A stretch of DNA of 64,000 bases from an uncultured Phascolarctobacterium sp. (lineage in GTDB: Bacteria; Bacillota; Negativicutes; Acidaminococcales; Acidaminococcaceae). Each line of letters opens with the position of its first letter. Position 1 is the stretch's first letter. The notes under the pieces were generated by a model. It had not been told where the DNA came from. It was given only the letters and a program-made list of their open reading frames with translations, and did not search any database. Position numbers and translations under genes: made by a program. Below, piece by piece: positions 54,010-63,493 of the stretch. The DNA is taken from positions 1-64,000 of the forward strand of contig CAAEPE010000022.1 of NCBI GenBank assembly GCA_900757795.1, written 5' to 3'.

Positions 54010-56799
54010 ATGGATTATGGTAAAACATTGAATCTGCCGGAAACAGAGTTCCCTATGCGTGCCGGACTGCCGCAGCGCGAACCCGATTTTTTGAAATTTT
54101 GGCAGGAAAACGATATTTATAATAAAAAACAAGCCTTGCACGCAGGACATCCTAAATTTGTTCTGCATGACGGCCCTCCCTATGCCAACGGCAAAATTCA
54201 TATGGGCACGGCGCTGAACAAAATTTTGAAGGACATCATCGTTAAATATAAATACGCTCAAGGATTTGATACTCCTTATGTTCCTGGCTGGGATACTCAT
54301 GGTATGCCTATTGAGCACGCCTGCATTAAAGAGCTGGGCTTGAACCGTAATGAGCTGGATATTTTGACTCTGCGCGGCAAATGTCACGATTTTGCTTTAA
54401 AATGGCTGGACATTCAACGCGAGGACTTTAAACGCTTGGGTGTTTTAGGTGACTGGGAGCATCCTTATGTTACCTTGCATCACAGCTTTGAGGCTGAGCA
54501 AATCCGTGTATTTGGCACTATGGCTAACAAGGGTTATATTTATAAAGGTAAAAAGACAGTTTATTGGTGCCCCCATTGCGAAACTGCGTTGGCAGAAGCT
54601 GAAATTGAATACGGAGAGCAAAAAACTCCCACTATTTTCGTAAAAATGCCTTTGGTTAAGGATAATGGCATGACTCCGGAAGCCGCAAAAGGCAAAAAAG
54701 CTTATATGGTTATTTGGACTACCACTCCCTGGACCATTCCTGCCAACGTAGCCGTTGCTTTGAATCCTGCATTGGAATATGCTTGGGTTGAATGTGAAGG
54801 CGAAGTCTTATTTATGGCTAAAGATTTGCTGGACGAGGTTGGCAGAAAATGCCATAAGGATTTGTCCAATATTCTTGGTACTACCATGGGTAAGGAGATG
54901 GAATTTGCTGAATGCGTACATCCTTTCCCCGAATATAACAACCGTACCTCTTTAGTTGTTATGGCAGATTATGTAACATTAGAAGCCGGTACCGGCTGCG
55001 TACATACCGCTCCCGGTCATGGCGACGTGGACTTTGAAACCGGTTTAAAATATAAGCTGCCGATTTTGTGCCCTGTTGACGGTCAAGGCAAGCTGACTGC
55101 CGAAGCTGGCGAGCGCTTTGCAGGCATGTTTGTTTTTGACGCTAACATTCCGGTGTTAAAATATTTGGCAGAACTCAACTGTCTGCTGGGTAAGGAAAAT
55201 ATTAAGCACCAATATGCTCACTGCTGGCGCTGCAAAAATCCGATTATTTTCCGCGCTACTTCTCAATGGTTTGCTTCCGTTGATGGTTTCCGCGACGAAG
55301 CTTTGAAAGCTATTGCTAACGACGTACAATGGATTCCTTCTTGGGGCGAGCAGCGTATTCATAATATGGTCAGTGACCGTCACGATTGGTGCATTAGCCG
55401 TCAGCGTGTTTGGGGCGTGCCCATTCCCGTATTCTACTGCGAAAAGTGCGGCGAGCATTTAATCAACGAAGCTACTATCGAATCTGTGGCTAACTGGTTT
55501 GAAAAAGAAGGCAGCGACGCTTGGTGGGCTCACAGTGCTGAAGAGCTGCTGCCTGAAGGAACCGTTTGCCCTAAATGCGGTCACAGCCATTTCCGCAAGG
55601 AAACTGACATTATGGACGTATGGTTCGACAGCGGTTCTTCCCACATGGCAGTAGCCGCTAAACGTCCGGAATTGGGCTGGCCTGTTGCTATGTATTTGGA
55701 AGGCAGCGACCAACACCGCGGCTGGTTCCAATCCTCCCTGCTGACCTCTGTTGCCGTAACCGGCAAGGCTCCTTATAAATCTGTTTTGACTCATGGTTAT
55801 GTAGTTGACGGCGAAGGTCGCAAAATGTCCAAATCCGTGGGCAATGTAATTATTCCGCAGGATGTAATCAAGCAATACGGCGCTGATATTATCCGTCTGT
55901 GGGCTGCCTCCTCCGATTATAAGGCAGATATTCGCATTTCTCCTAAAATTTTGAAGCAGCTTTCCGAAGTTTACCGCAAAATTCGCAACACTATCCGCTA
56001 TATTTTGGGCAACACCAACGATTTTGATTACGAAAAGGATGCTGTTCCCTTCAGCGAAATGCTGGAGCTGGATAAATGGGCTTTGATGCATCTGCAGCTG
56101 CTTAAAAAGGAAGTTACTGCCGCTTATGACAGCTACGATTTCCATGTGCTGTATCATGCAATCCATAATTTCTGCACCGTAGAAATGTCCAGCTTCTATC
56201 TGGATATTATTAAAGATCGTCTCTATGCTTACAAAGCCGACAGCAAAGAACGCCGCAGCGCCCAAACTGCTATGTACGAAATCCTTATGGATTTATTAGT
56301 GATGCTCACTCCTGTTTTGAGCTTTACTATGGAAGAGGTATGGCAGTTCATGAAGAAGCCTGCCAACGCTCCGGAATCCGTACAAATGCTGCCTTGGCCG
56401 GAAATTAAAGCAGAGTACATTGACGAAGCATTGGAAACCAAGTGGGATAACTTTATCGGTATCCGCAGCGAAATTACTAAGGTTTTGGAATTGGCTCGCC
56501 GTGATAAAAAGATTGGCCACTCCTTAGACGCTAAGGTTGAATTGCACGCCGAAGGCGAGGCTTTGGCTATTCTCAAATCCGTTGAAAAGGATTTGGCAAC
56601 CCTGTTGATTGTTTCTCAAGCAGTTGTAGTTGATGGCGTTGCCGGTGGCGCAGAAGCAACCGGACGCGAGGATTTGAAGGTAACCGTTATGGCTGCCGAA
56701 GGACACAAGTGCGAACGCTGCTGGATTTACAGCGATGAAGTTGGCACTGACGCAGAGCATCCTACTCTTTGTAAACGCTGCGCAGAAGCTGTAAAATAA
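54010..56799 (+). CDS. ileS: isoleucyl-tRNA synthetase
   Basis: A class I synthetase of 929 residues. The HIGH motif appears as GPPYANGKIHMGTALNK, the KMSKS loop as GRKMSKSVGNV, the CP1 editing region includes IWTTTPWTIPANVA and GCVHTAPGHGDVDFETG, and a C-terminal zinc finger has CERCWIYSDEVG with LCKRC. This is the bacterial type (IleS1). It is controlled by the T-box upstream, and a terminator follows. Confidence 0.96.
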   Translation: MDYGKTLNLPETEFPMRAGLPQREPDFLKFWQENDIYNKKQALHAGHPKFVLHDGPPYANGKIHMGTALNKILKDIIVKYKYAQGFDTPYVPGWDTHGMPIEHACIKELGLNRNELDILTLRGKCHDFALKWLDIQREDFKRLGVLGDWEHPYVTLHHSFEAEQIRVFGTMANKGYIYKGKKTVYWCPHCETALAEAEIEYGEQKTPTIFVKMPLVKDNGMTPEAAKGKKAYMVIWTTTPWTIPANVAVALNPALEYAWVECEGEVLFMAKDLLDEVGRKCHKDLSNILGTTMGKEMEFAECVHPFPEYNNRTSLVVMADYVTLEAGTGCVHTAPGHGDVDFETGLKYKLPILCPVDGQGKLTAEAGERFAGMFVFDANIPVLKYLAELNCLLGKENIKHQYAHCWRCKNPIIFRATSQWFASVDGFRDEALKAIANDVQWIPSWGEQRIHNMVSDRHDWCISRQRVWGVPIPVFYCEKCGEHLINEATIESVANWFEKEGSDAWWAHSAEELLPEGTVCPKCGHSHFRKETDIMDVWFDSGSSHMAVAAKRPELGWPVAMYLEGSDQHRGWFQSSLLTSVAVTGKAPYKSVLTHGYVVDGEGRKMSKSVGNVIIPQDVIKQYGADIIRLWAASSDYKADIRISPKILKQLSEVYRKIRNTIRYILGNTNDFDYEKDAVPFSEMLELDKWALMHLQLLKKEVTAAYDSYDFHVLYHAIHNFCTVEMSSFYLDIIKDRLYAYKADSKERRSAQTAMYEILMDLLVMLTPVLSFTMEEVWQFMKKPANAPESVQMLPWPEIKAEYIDEALETKWDNFIGIRSEITKVLELARRDKKIGHSLDAKVELHAEGEALAILKSVEKDLATLLIVSQAVVVDGVAGGAEATGREDLKVTVMAAEGHKCERCWIYSDEVGTDAEHPTLCKRCAEAVK

Positions 56800-56811
56800 G
56801 ATATAAATTAT

Positions 56812-56848
56812 AAAAACCGTGTAGGAAATAATTCCTGCACGGTTTTTT
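56812..56848. terminator. terminator after ileS
   Basis: A stem of about 15 bp (56812-56827 with 56832-56848) with T6. The A-rich left arm could also serve the convergent transporter gene. Confidence 0.85.
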
Positions 56849-56889
56849 GGTTTTATTTAAACGTGTATATTTGTTTTATATTTTTTTGC

Positions 56890-57825
56890 TTACTTTTTAC
56901 TCTTCCATGGCAGCATACTTTCAGGCATTTGCGCCAGGATAATAGCGACAAAAACCAAAAGACAGCCTCCAATTTCTCGCTGGCTCATAGCCTGACCTAA
57001 AAGCAGCCAGCCACTGAGCAGTGCAAATGCCGATTCCAAGCTCATAATCATGCAGGCCAGCACCGGATTACAGTATTTTTGCCCCACAATCTGCAATGTG
57101 TAGGCCACACCGCTGGACATAATGCCTGCGTAGGCTATGGGTAAAAATCCTAAAATAAGATTATGTAAGGACGGCGTTTCAAAAATAAACATCAAAATAC
57201 CGTTAAGCAGAGTGCAGGTGATAAACTGTACTAAGGATAAACGCACGCCGTCTAAATTGGTAATAACTCTATCCACTGCAATAATTTGTCCCGCAAAACA
57301 AAAAGCGCAGATAAGCGTATAAAAATCCCCTTTGTTAATAGAAAAGCCTTCGTTGATACAGATAAAATACATGCCGACTGCTGCGATAGTCACGCTGACG
57401 CATTGGGAGATAGTAATGCGTGTGCGGTAGATAGCATAGCTTAAAAACGGTACCAGCACGATATATAGAGCGGTGATAAAACCGCTTTTTCCGACGGTAG
57501 TATACATAATTCCCAGCTGCTGCATGAAGCTGGCCAAGGTTAGGGCAATACCGCAGACGATACCGCCTTTTATAGTGCGGTCTTTGCGCAGAGGATCGTC
57601 GGTACCAAGAATTCGGAATGGTTTGCCGTTTAGTTTATCGAACAATAGGCAGCAGCAGAAAAGAAAAATTGTTGCCAAAAAACTGCGGGCGCAATTAAAT
57701 GTAAGCGGCTCGGCATATTCTCCGCCAACGCTTTGCGCAATAAAGGCTGTGCCCCAAATGAACGCGCAAAGTGTGAGCATCATCATACCCTTGAAATTAG
57801 TTTTTTTAACAGAAGAATTATCCAT
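56890..57825 (-). CDS. EamA/DMT family transporter
   Basis: A 311-residue inner-membrane protein with 10 hydrophobic segments in two EamA repeats (first half LTLCAFIWGTAFIAQS; second half FCFAGQIIAVDRV to MSLESAFALLSGWLLLGQ). It probably exports a metabolite or amino acid. The start is ATG 57825 with AGGAG 10 bases upstream; the frame extends to 57894, but that extension lacks a site. Substrate unknown. A monocistronic minus-strand gene between ileS and nrdD. Confidence 0.85.
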   Translation of the reverse strand: MDNSSVKKTNFKGMMMLTLCAFIWGTAFIAQSVGGEYAEPLTFNCARSFLATIFLFCCCLLFDKLNGKPFRILGTDDPLRKDRTIKGGIVCGIALTLASFMQQLGIMYTTVGKSGFITALYIVLVPFLSYAIYRTRITISQCVSVTIAAVGMYFICINEGFSINKGDFYTLICAFCFAGQIIAVDRVITNLDGVRLSLVQFITCTLLNGILMFIFETPSLHNLILGFLPIAYAGIMSSGVAYTLQIVGQKYCNPVLACMIMSLESAFALLSGWLLLGQAMSQREIGGCLLVFVAIILAQMPESMLPWKSKK

Positions 57826-58053
57826 ATAAGTAACACTCCTAAACATAAACAATAGAACGTTATCTATTGTACCATTTTTTGCTGTGATATACAAAGGTAA
57901 GCAGCGAAATAATAGGCTTTGAAGCAGATTTTTTTACTATTTAGCTGCGGAACATTCTTTGTGTGAGGACGGCAGTGTAAACCAAGTGCTGGCTGCTAGT
58001 CAAAAAATAAGCAAGCTGCAACAAATGTTTTTGCTGGTCTATAAAAAAAGAAA
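57826..58053. other. spacer between transporter and nrdD promoter
   Basis: AT-rich, with no coding frame I trust. It holds the transporter promoter on the minus strand (AT-rich near 57870) and leads to the NrdR-like boxes. Confidence 0.35.
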
Positions 58054-58101
58054 AACTATATCTTGTTTTACATCTGATTGACACACACGATATATTGTGG
58101 T
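58054..58101 (+). promoter_or_regulatory. pair of NrdR-like boxes
   Basis: Two 16-base sites, 58054-58069 and 58086-58101, share nACnATATnTTGT and are 32 bp apart, about three helical turns, the spacing known for NrdR box pairs. The second lies within the promoter spacer. Confidence 0.65.
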
Positions 58102-58106
58102 AGAAT
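58078..58106 (+). promoter_or_regulatory. nrdD promoter
   Basis: TTGACA (58078-58083), 17-base spacer containing NrdR-like box 2, TAGAAT (58101-58106). Confidence 0.8.
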
Positions 58107-58108
58107 GA

Positions 58109-58192
58109 TTTCGTAATCAAATGTAGCCAAGAGACGAAGGCGATTTATGAAAGACCGCAGACGAATGAAAAAGCTTTTTTGCGGTTCTTTTC
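58109..58192 (+). other. structured nrdD leader
   Basis: Two hairpins: TTCGT/ACGAA (58110-58114 with 58134-58138) and a longer one (58149-58159 with 58180-58191) with an inner A/T stem. A short T-rich stretch follows the second. It may be an attenuator or RNA stabiliser; no known riboswitch class is recognised. Confidence 0.45.
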
Positions 58193-58230
58193 TATGTTTA
58201 ATGATAAATAACCAGAAAGGACGGAGGGCA

Positions 58231-60357
58231 ATGAAAGTTATTAAGCGCGACGGTACTACCGTAGATTTTGATGGCAGTAAAATTATTGTGGCAATTCAAA
58301 AGGCCAATAACGCTGTGGAGCCAGAATATCGTATTGAGGAGGACAAGATTGACAAAATTGCCAAATATGTTCAGGAGCGCAACCGTAAGCGCTTGTTAGT
58401 AGAGGATATTCAGGATATGGTAGAGCACAGCCTGATGGACGAGGGCAAATTTGAGCTGGCGAAGGCTTATATTATTTACCGTTATCAGCGTGCGCTGGTG
58501 CGTAAAGCCAATACTACCGATGAGTCTATTCTTTCTTTGATTCGCAACAGCAACAAAGATGTTATGGAAGAAAATTCCAACAAGAATGCTGTTATGGCAG
58601 CTACTCAGCGCGATTTAATTGCCGGTGAGGTTTCCAAGGATTTAACTAAGCGCATTATGCTGCCGGAAAAAATTTCTAAGGCCCATGAAGAAGGCGTGCT
58701 GCATTTTCACGATGCGGATTATTTTATTCAGCCTATTTTTAACTGCTGCCTGATAAATATTGGTGATATGTTGGACAACGGTACGGTTATGAACGGCAAG
58801 TTGATTGAAAGTCCTAAAAGCTTCCAAGTGGCCTGTACCGTTATGACACAGATTATTGCTTCTGTAGCTTCCAGCCAATACGGCGGTCAATCCGTAGACA
58901 TCTGCCATTTGGGAAAATATTTGCGCCGTAGCTACGAAAAGTTTAAAAAGAATATTTTAGAAACCAGCGATGGTAAAATTGATGCCGATACCTTGGAGCG
59001 TTTGACTAACGAGCGTCTGCGCTACGAATTAAAGGGCGGCGTACAGACCATTCAGTATCAAATCAATACCTTGATGACTACTAATGGTCAATCTCCGTTC
59101 GTTACTCTGTTTTTAAACCTGCGGGAGGATGACCCTTATCTAAAAGAAAATGCTATGATTGTCGAAGAAATTCTGCGTCAGCGTTTGCAAGGAATCAAAA
59201 ACGATAAAGGCGTTTATGTAACGCCTGCTTTCCCCAAGCTGGTTTATGTTCTGGATGAATTTAACTGCTTAAAGGGCGGTAAGTATGATTATATTACCCG
59301 CCTGGCTGTAAAATGCAGCGCAAAACGTATGTATCCCGATTATATCAGCGCGAAAAAAATGCGCGAAAATTATGAGGGCAATGTATTCAGTCCTATGGGC
59401 TGCCGCAGCTTCTTGACCGCGTGGAAAGATGAAAACGGCAAATATAAATTTGAGGGTCGTTTCAACCAAGGCGTAGTTTCTTTAAATTTGCCGCAGATTG
59501 GCATTGTTGCTCAAGGTGATGAGCAAAAATTCTGGCAGCTTTTAGACGAACGTTTGGAGCTGTGCTACGAAGCTTTAATGTGCCGTCATAATGCTTTGAA
59601 AGGCATTAAGAGTGATGTTAGCCCTGTACATTGGCAATATGGAGCTATTGCTCGCCTGCAAAAGGGTGAAACTATTGATAAGTTCTTAGAAAATGGTTAT
59701 TCTACTATTTCTTTAGGCTACATTGGCCTTTATGAATTGACTAAGCTTATGAAGGGCGTCAGCCACACTGAGCCGGAAGGCACAGACTTCGCGTTGCGCG
59801 TTATGAACCGTTTGCGCGGTGCCTGCGAAAAATGGAAGGCTAAAACCGGTATTGGTTTTGGCTTGTACGGTACTCCAGCAGAAAGCTTGTGCTACCGTTT
59901 TGCTCGTGTTGATAAAGAACGCTTTGGCACTATTCCAGACGTTACCGACAAAGGCTATTATACCAACTCCTATCATGTTGATGTCCGCGAAAAAATCGAC
60001 GCTTTCAGTAAATTTAAGTTTGAAAGCCAATTCCAAAAGATTTCCTCCGGCGGCGCGATTTCTTATGTAGAAATTCCTAACATGCGTCATAATACTGAGG
60101 CTTTGGAAGAAGTTGTCAAATTTATTTACGACAATATTCAATATGCTGAATTTAATACTAAATCCGATTACTGCCATGTGTGCGGCTTTGACGGCGAAAT
60201 TATCATTAACGATGATAACGAATGGGAATGCCCGGCCTGCCACAACAAAGACAAAGCTAAGATGACGGTTATCCGCCGTACCTGCGGTTATTTAGGCGAA
60301 AACTTCTGGAACGTAGGCAAAACCAAGGAGATTAAAGCTCGTGTAATGCACTTATAA
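58231..60357 (+). CDS. nrdD: anaerobic ribonucleoside-triphosphate reductase (class III)
   Basis: Makes dNTPs without oxygen using a glycyl radical. The N-terminal ATP-cone (VIKRDGTTVDFDGSKI) gives allosteric control. The catalytic barrel follows, and the C-terminus has a zinc site (CHVCGF and CPACHN) then the glycyl-radical loop RRTCGYLGENFW. ATG 58231 has GGAGGG upstream; an in-frame extension to 58147 is in the leader. 708 residues fits the family. nrdG follows 14 bases later, and the promoter has NrdR-like boxes. Confidence 0.96.
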   Translation: MKVIKRDGTTVDFDGSKIIVAIQKANNAVEPEYRIEEDKIDKIAKYVQERNRKRLLVEDIQDMVEHSLMDEGKFELAKAYIIYRYQRALVRKANTTDESILSLIRNSNKDVMEENSNKNAVMAATQRDLIAGEVSKDLTKRIMLPEKISKAHEEGVLHFHDADYFIQPIFNCCLINIGDMLDNGTVMNGKLIESPKSFQVACTVMTQIIASVASSQYGGQSVDICHLGKYLRRSYEKFKKNILETSDGKIDADTLERLTNERLRYELKGGVQTIQYQINTLMTTNGQSPFVTLFLNLREDDPYLKENAMIVEEILRQRLQGIKNDKGVYVTPAFPKLVYVLDEFNCLKGGKYDYITRLAVKCSAKRMYPDYISAKKMRENYEGNVFSPMGCRSFLTAWKDENGKYKFEGRFNQGVVSLNLPQIGIVAQGDEQKFWQLLDERLELCYEALMCRHNALKGIKSDVSPVHWQYGAIARLQKGETIDKFLENGYSTISLGYIGLYELTKLMKGVSHTEPEGTDFALRVMNRLRGACEKWKAKTGIGFGLYGTPAESLCYRFARVDKERFGTIPDVTDKGYYTNSYHVDVREKIDAFSKFKFESQFQKISSGGAISYVEIPNMRHNTEALEEVVKFIYDNIQYAEFNTKSDYCHVCGFDGEIIINDDNEWECPACHNKDKAKMTVIRRTCGYLGENFWNVGKTKEIKARVMHL

Positions 60358-60371
60358 GAAGGTGAGCGCTC

Positions 60372-60914
60372 ATGAATTACGCTGAAATTAAAAATTTAGA
60401 TATAGCTAACGGCCCCGGACTGCGCGTGTCGCTGTTTGTCAGCGGCTGCACTCATCACTGCAAAGGCTGCTTTAATCCGGAATCCTGGGATTTTAATTAC
60501 GGCAAGCCATTTACTGAGGAAACAGAGGCGGAGCTGTTTCGTCTGCTGGAAAACGAACACATTCGCGGCTTGACACTTTTGGGCGGCGAGCCTTTTGAGC
60601 CTGCTAATCAAGCGGTGTTGGCGCCTTTAGTAAAAAGATTCAAGGAAAAATTTCCGCACAAGGATTTGTGGTGCTACAGTGGCTACAATTTTGAAAAGGA
60701 TATGTTGACTGGCAATTTAGGTCCGTGGGAGATAACGGAGCAGATGCTGACCTACATTGACGTGCTTGTAGACGGCGAATTTGTCATTGATTTAAAAAAT
60801 CCTAATCTGCGTTTTCGCGGCAGCGCTAATCAGCGTGTAATCTTGGTGCAGGAATCCATGCAGCAGGATCAAATTGTGTTGTGGGATGACGGCAACGGTT
60901 TAGAGCTTAAATAA
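60372..60914 (+). CDS. nrdG: anaerobic ribonucleotide reductase activating protein
   Basis: A radical SAM activase that generates the glycyl radical on NrdD. The SAM cluster motif is CTHHCKGC (Cx3Cx2C) near residue 26, followed by GLTLLGGEPFEPANQ (glycine-rich SAM-binding block). The 180-residue length is typical. It is co-transcribed with nrdD and followed by a strong terminator. Confidence 0.95.
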   Translation: MNYAEIKNLDIANGPGLRVSLFVSGCTHHCKGCFNPESWDFNYGKPFTEETEAELFRLLENEHIRGLTLLGGEPFEPANQAVLAPLVKRFKEKFPHKDLWCYSGYNFEKDMLTGNLGPWEITEQMLTYIDVLVDGEFVIDLKNPNLRFRGSANQRVILVQESMQQDQIVLWDDGNGLELK

Positions 60915-60927
60915 CAATAAAAAAATT

Positions 60928-60986
60928 AAAGGCTTCCGAAGAAGTTTACAAAAAATAAACGAAAATTCTCGGAAGCCTTTCTTTTT
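60928..60986 (+). terminator. terminator after nrdG
   Basis: A 12-bp stem (60928-60939 with 60969-60980) with a 29-base A-rich loop and a T-rich tail. Confidence 0.75.
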
Positions 60987-61084
60987 ATATTTGACTATGA
61001 CTGCTATTGGTTTTATAATAAACAGCGTGATTAACTATATGTATTTACGAAATCAGAGAACATCAGATATAGGAGGTTTTAGCT

Positions 61085-61807
61085 ATGAAAAATTTTGCTC
61101 ATAGAGGTTTCAGCGGCAAATATCCTGAAAATACTATGTTAGCTTTTAAAAAAGCTGTCGAAGCAGGCGCAGACGGCATTGAATTGGACGTGCAGCTTAC
61201 CAAGGACGGCGAAGTAGTGATTATCCATGACGAAAAGGTTGATCGCACCACTAACGGTGCAGGCAACGTGCGCGATTTTACTTTAGCCGAGCTGCGCAAA
61301 CTGGATGCGTCTTACATTTACACCGGCAAAATGGACGTTAATCCTGTGCCTACTTTTGAAGAATATTGTGAGTGGGTTAAGGATTTGCCTATTGTAACTA
61401 ATATAGAACTCAAAACCGGTGTTTATCCTTATCCCGGTATTGAAGCCAAGGTTTGGAAGATTTTGCAAAAATATAATTTGCAGGACAAAGTGATTATTTC
61501 CAGCTTTAATCATTACAGTATTTTGCAGATGCGTAAATTAGCGCCGCAGCTGCAATACGGTTTGCTGACGGAAAGCTGGCTGGTGAATCCCGGCGCTTAT
61601 GTAGAAAGCGTAGGCGTAGAATGCTATCATCCTTATTACGGCAGCTTGACGGAGGAAACCGTGGCAGAGGTTAAGAGCCACAATATCGCCATCAATACTT
61701 ATACCGTTAATGATGCGGCTGAGGTTAAGCGCTTGAACGCTTTAGGCATTGACATTGTTATCGGTAATTTCCCGGATATGGTGAAAAAAGTGCTGGCAGA
61801 AAAATAA
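61085..61807 (+). CDS. glycerophosphodiester phosphodiesterase
   Basis: A 240-residue GDPD/UgpQ-type enzyme that splits glycerophosphodiesters to glycerol-3-phosphate and an alcohol. FAHRGFSGKYPENTMLAF has the catalytic His-Arg and Glu-Asn-Thr, IELDVQLTKDGEVVIIHDEKVDRTTNG the metal ligands and second His. It has no signal peptide, so it is cytoplasmic. AGGAGG precedes the ATG. It is a single gene ended by a hairpin shared with the convergent ygcG gene. Confidence 0.92.
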   Translation: MKNFAHRGFSGKYPENTMLAFKKAVEAGADGIELDVQLTKDGEVVIIHDEKVDRTTNGAGNVRDFTLAELRKLDASYIYTGKMDVNPVPTFEEYCEWVKDLPIVTNIELKTGVYPYPGIEAKVWKILQKYNLQDKVIISSFNHYSILQMRKLAPQLQYGLLTESWLVNPGAYVESVGVECYHPYYGSLTEETVAEVKSHNIAINTYTVNDAAEVKRLNALGIDIVIGNFPDMVKKVLAEK

Positions 61808-61820
61808 TATTTGTGTAATA

Positions 61821-61872
61821 AAAAAGCTTCTAAAATTTGCGTTGCCAATGAGCGCATTTTTTAGAAGCTTTT
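61821..61872. terminator. bidirectional terminator
   Basis: Arms 61821-61836 and 61855-61872 pair through AAAAAGCTTCTAAAA and its complement, between convergent genes. Confidence 0.8.
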
Positions 61873-61893
61873 ATTTTTAGAAGCCGGAAAATA

Positions 61894-62649
61894 TTACCAT
61901 CTGCGGGAGGAACCGCCACCTCCACCGCTGCCTCCTCCAAAGCCACCACCGCCGCCTCCGCGACCGCCGCCGCGCAGCAGGGCGAAAAGCAGCATATTGG
62001 TGATAAAGCCGCCGAGAAATAAATTATCAATAATCAGCAGTGCAATTACACCTAAGGCTAAAAGCAAATCGCTTAGGCCAAGGCTGTTTTGCTGTGCCTG
62101 CCCTTGCGCCGCACCGCCTGTATATTTTACGCCGGTGAGCTGCACGCCTTCGCTTTTCGCAATGGTTGCCGTAGTGGCAGCGTAGCTCTGTAAAATACCT
62201 TTGCTATAATCTCCTTGACGAAAATAAGGCAGCATGTATTGGTCTTGAATGCGTCCAGTCAGTCCGTCAGGCAACGTGCCTTCCAAACCGTAACCAACTT
62301 CAATGCGGCTTTGTCTATCATTTATCGAAACTAAAATCAGCACGCCGTTATTTTTGGCCTTGCTGCCGATTCCCCACTGGCGCAAAATTTCGAGAGCGTA
62401 ATCTTCAATAGGATAGCCGTCCAAGGTTTTGACAGTTAAAACTGCTACTTGCGCCGTAGTTTTATTGTCTAAATCCTGACCAATACGGAGTATTTTTTGT
62501 TTATCTGCCTGACTGATAACGCCTGCGTAGTCCTGCACATAAATGCCGCTGCCGGCTGTGGGACGGGGAGGGATACTTGGCCCGGCCAGTGCTGTGGCAG
62601 CAAAAAATGTTTGCAGCAGCAGCACCAGATAAATAAAGAACTTTTTCAT
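61894..62649 (-). CDS. TPM-domain (YgcG-like) membrane protein
   Basis: A 251-residue exported protein. A signal peptide (1-about 22), a TPM domain (about 35-165: VQDYAGVISQADKQKILRI, WGIGSKAKNNGVLILVSINDRQSRIEVGYGLEG), a membrane segment near 205-225 and a Gly/Arg/Ser-rich tail (GGGRGGGGGGFGGG) are typical. TPM proteins are linked to membrane or photosystem repair and often sit next to LemA, as here. The exact function is unknown. Confidence 0.85.
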   Translation of the reverse strand: MKKFFIYLVLLLQTFFAATALAGPSIPPRPTAGSGIYVQDYAGVISQADKQKILRIGQDLDNKTTAQVAVLTVKTLDGYPIEDYALEILRQWGIGSKAKNNGVLILVSINDRQSRIEVGYGLEGTLPDGLTGRIQDQYMLPYFRQGDYSKGILQSYAATTATIAKSEGVQLTGVKYTGGAAQGQAQQNSLGLSDLLLALGVIALLIIDNLFLGGFITNMLLFALLRGGGRGGGGGGFGGGSGGGGGSSRRW

Positions 62650-62709
62650 AAGCTTTACCTTTCCGTAGACAAACTCTAATATAAAATTAGCTTGTAAAGA
62701 TGCGGATAA

Positions 62710-62735
62710 TGCCTGCCCTTAGCAAAGAGCAGGCA
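62710..62735 (-). other. intercistronic hairpin between lemA and ygcG
   Basis: An 11-bp inverted repeat TGCCTGC...GCAGGCA lacking a T-run; it may tune expression of the second gene. Confidence 0.45.
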
Positions 62736-62754
62736 CCGCTGAAACTAACTGAAA

Positions 62755-63309
62755 TTAGAATTTAACTTGGGGAACTTTTTGAGCGGCTTCGTCAGCCTTG
62801 AAATAATCGCGGGCAGTGAAGCCAAAAGCGCCGGCATACAAGGAAGCGGGCAGAGATTTAATTTTAGTGTTGTAGGATTGAGCAGCATCGTTGTAATCCT
62901 TGCGCGCTACGGCAATACGGTTTTCAGTGCCTGCCAGTTCGTCCTGCAATTGGGTGAAGTTGGCGTTAGCTTTCAAATCTGGATAACGTTCAGCAACCAT
63001 CAGCAGGCGGCTTAAAGCGCTAGTCATTTCGTTGTTGGCAGCGCTGGTTTCCGCCACGGTTTTTGCTCCGCCCATTTTAGCGCGCGCGTCGCTGACTGCT
63101 TTAAAAACATCTGCTTCGTGAGCAGCATAACCTTTCACGGTATTTACCAAATTAGGAATTAAATCGTTGCGGCGCTGCAGCTGATTTTCTACCTGAGCCC
63201 ATTTGCCGGTTACGTTTTCGTTGGAGCTTACTAAGCCGTTATAGCTGCTGAAAACCATACCTACTACAATAATAATGGCGGCAATTACGCCTAAAAGACT
63301 TTTACTCAT
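62755..63309 (-). CDS. lemA: LemA family protein
   Basis: A 184-residue protein with one N-terminal membrane helix (about 5-25) and a helical bundle (ENVTGKWAQVENQLQRRNDLIPNLVNTVKGYAAHE to DLKANANFTQLQDELAGTENRIAVARKDYNDAAQSYN), the full LemA signature. It is membrane-anchored; the function is unclear. It is the first gene of lemA-ygcG on the minus strand. Its promoter -35 lies inside a set of GTCAAA repeats. Confidence 0.92.
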   Translation of the reverse strand: MSKSLLGVIAAIIIVVGMVFSSYNGLVSSNENVTGKWAQVENQLQRRNDLIPNLVNTVKGYAAHEADVFKAVSDARAKMGGAKTVAETSAANNEMTSALSRLLMVAERYPDLKANANFTQLQDELAGTENRIAVARKDYNDAAQSYNTKIKSLPASLYAGAFGFTARDYFKADEAAQKVPQVKF

Positions 63310-63361
63310 TCAACATCTTCCTTTCAAAATTCAACAAAAAGTTTTTTCTTAACTTTCTTTT

Positions 63362-63390
63362 ATTGTAAGGTATGAGAAGAAATATGTCAA
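63362..63390 (-). promoter_or_regulatory. lemA promoter
   Basis: On the minus strand, TTGACA (63390-63385), 17-base spacer, TACAAT (63367-63362), about 52 bases before the ATG. Confidence 0.75.
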
Positions 63391-63407
63391 ACGTCAAAAG
63401 GTCAAAA
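63386..63407. promoter_or_regulatory. GTCAAA repeats (CtsR-like) at lemA promoter
   Basis: Three GTCAAA copies (63386, 63393, 63401) read on the plus strand and overlap the lemA -35. Spacing of 7 and 8 bases differs from the 10-base period of the CtsR consensus. Confidence 0.45.
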
Positions 63408-63493
63408 AAGAAAATATTCAGTAAATCCTTTGTGAATTAAATTAGCATACGGCTGCTTTTTTGCTGCATAAATGTTTGTCATAATAATTTCAC

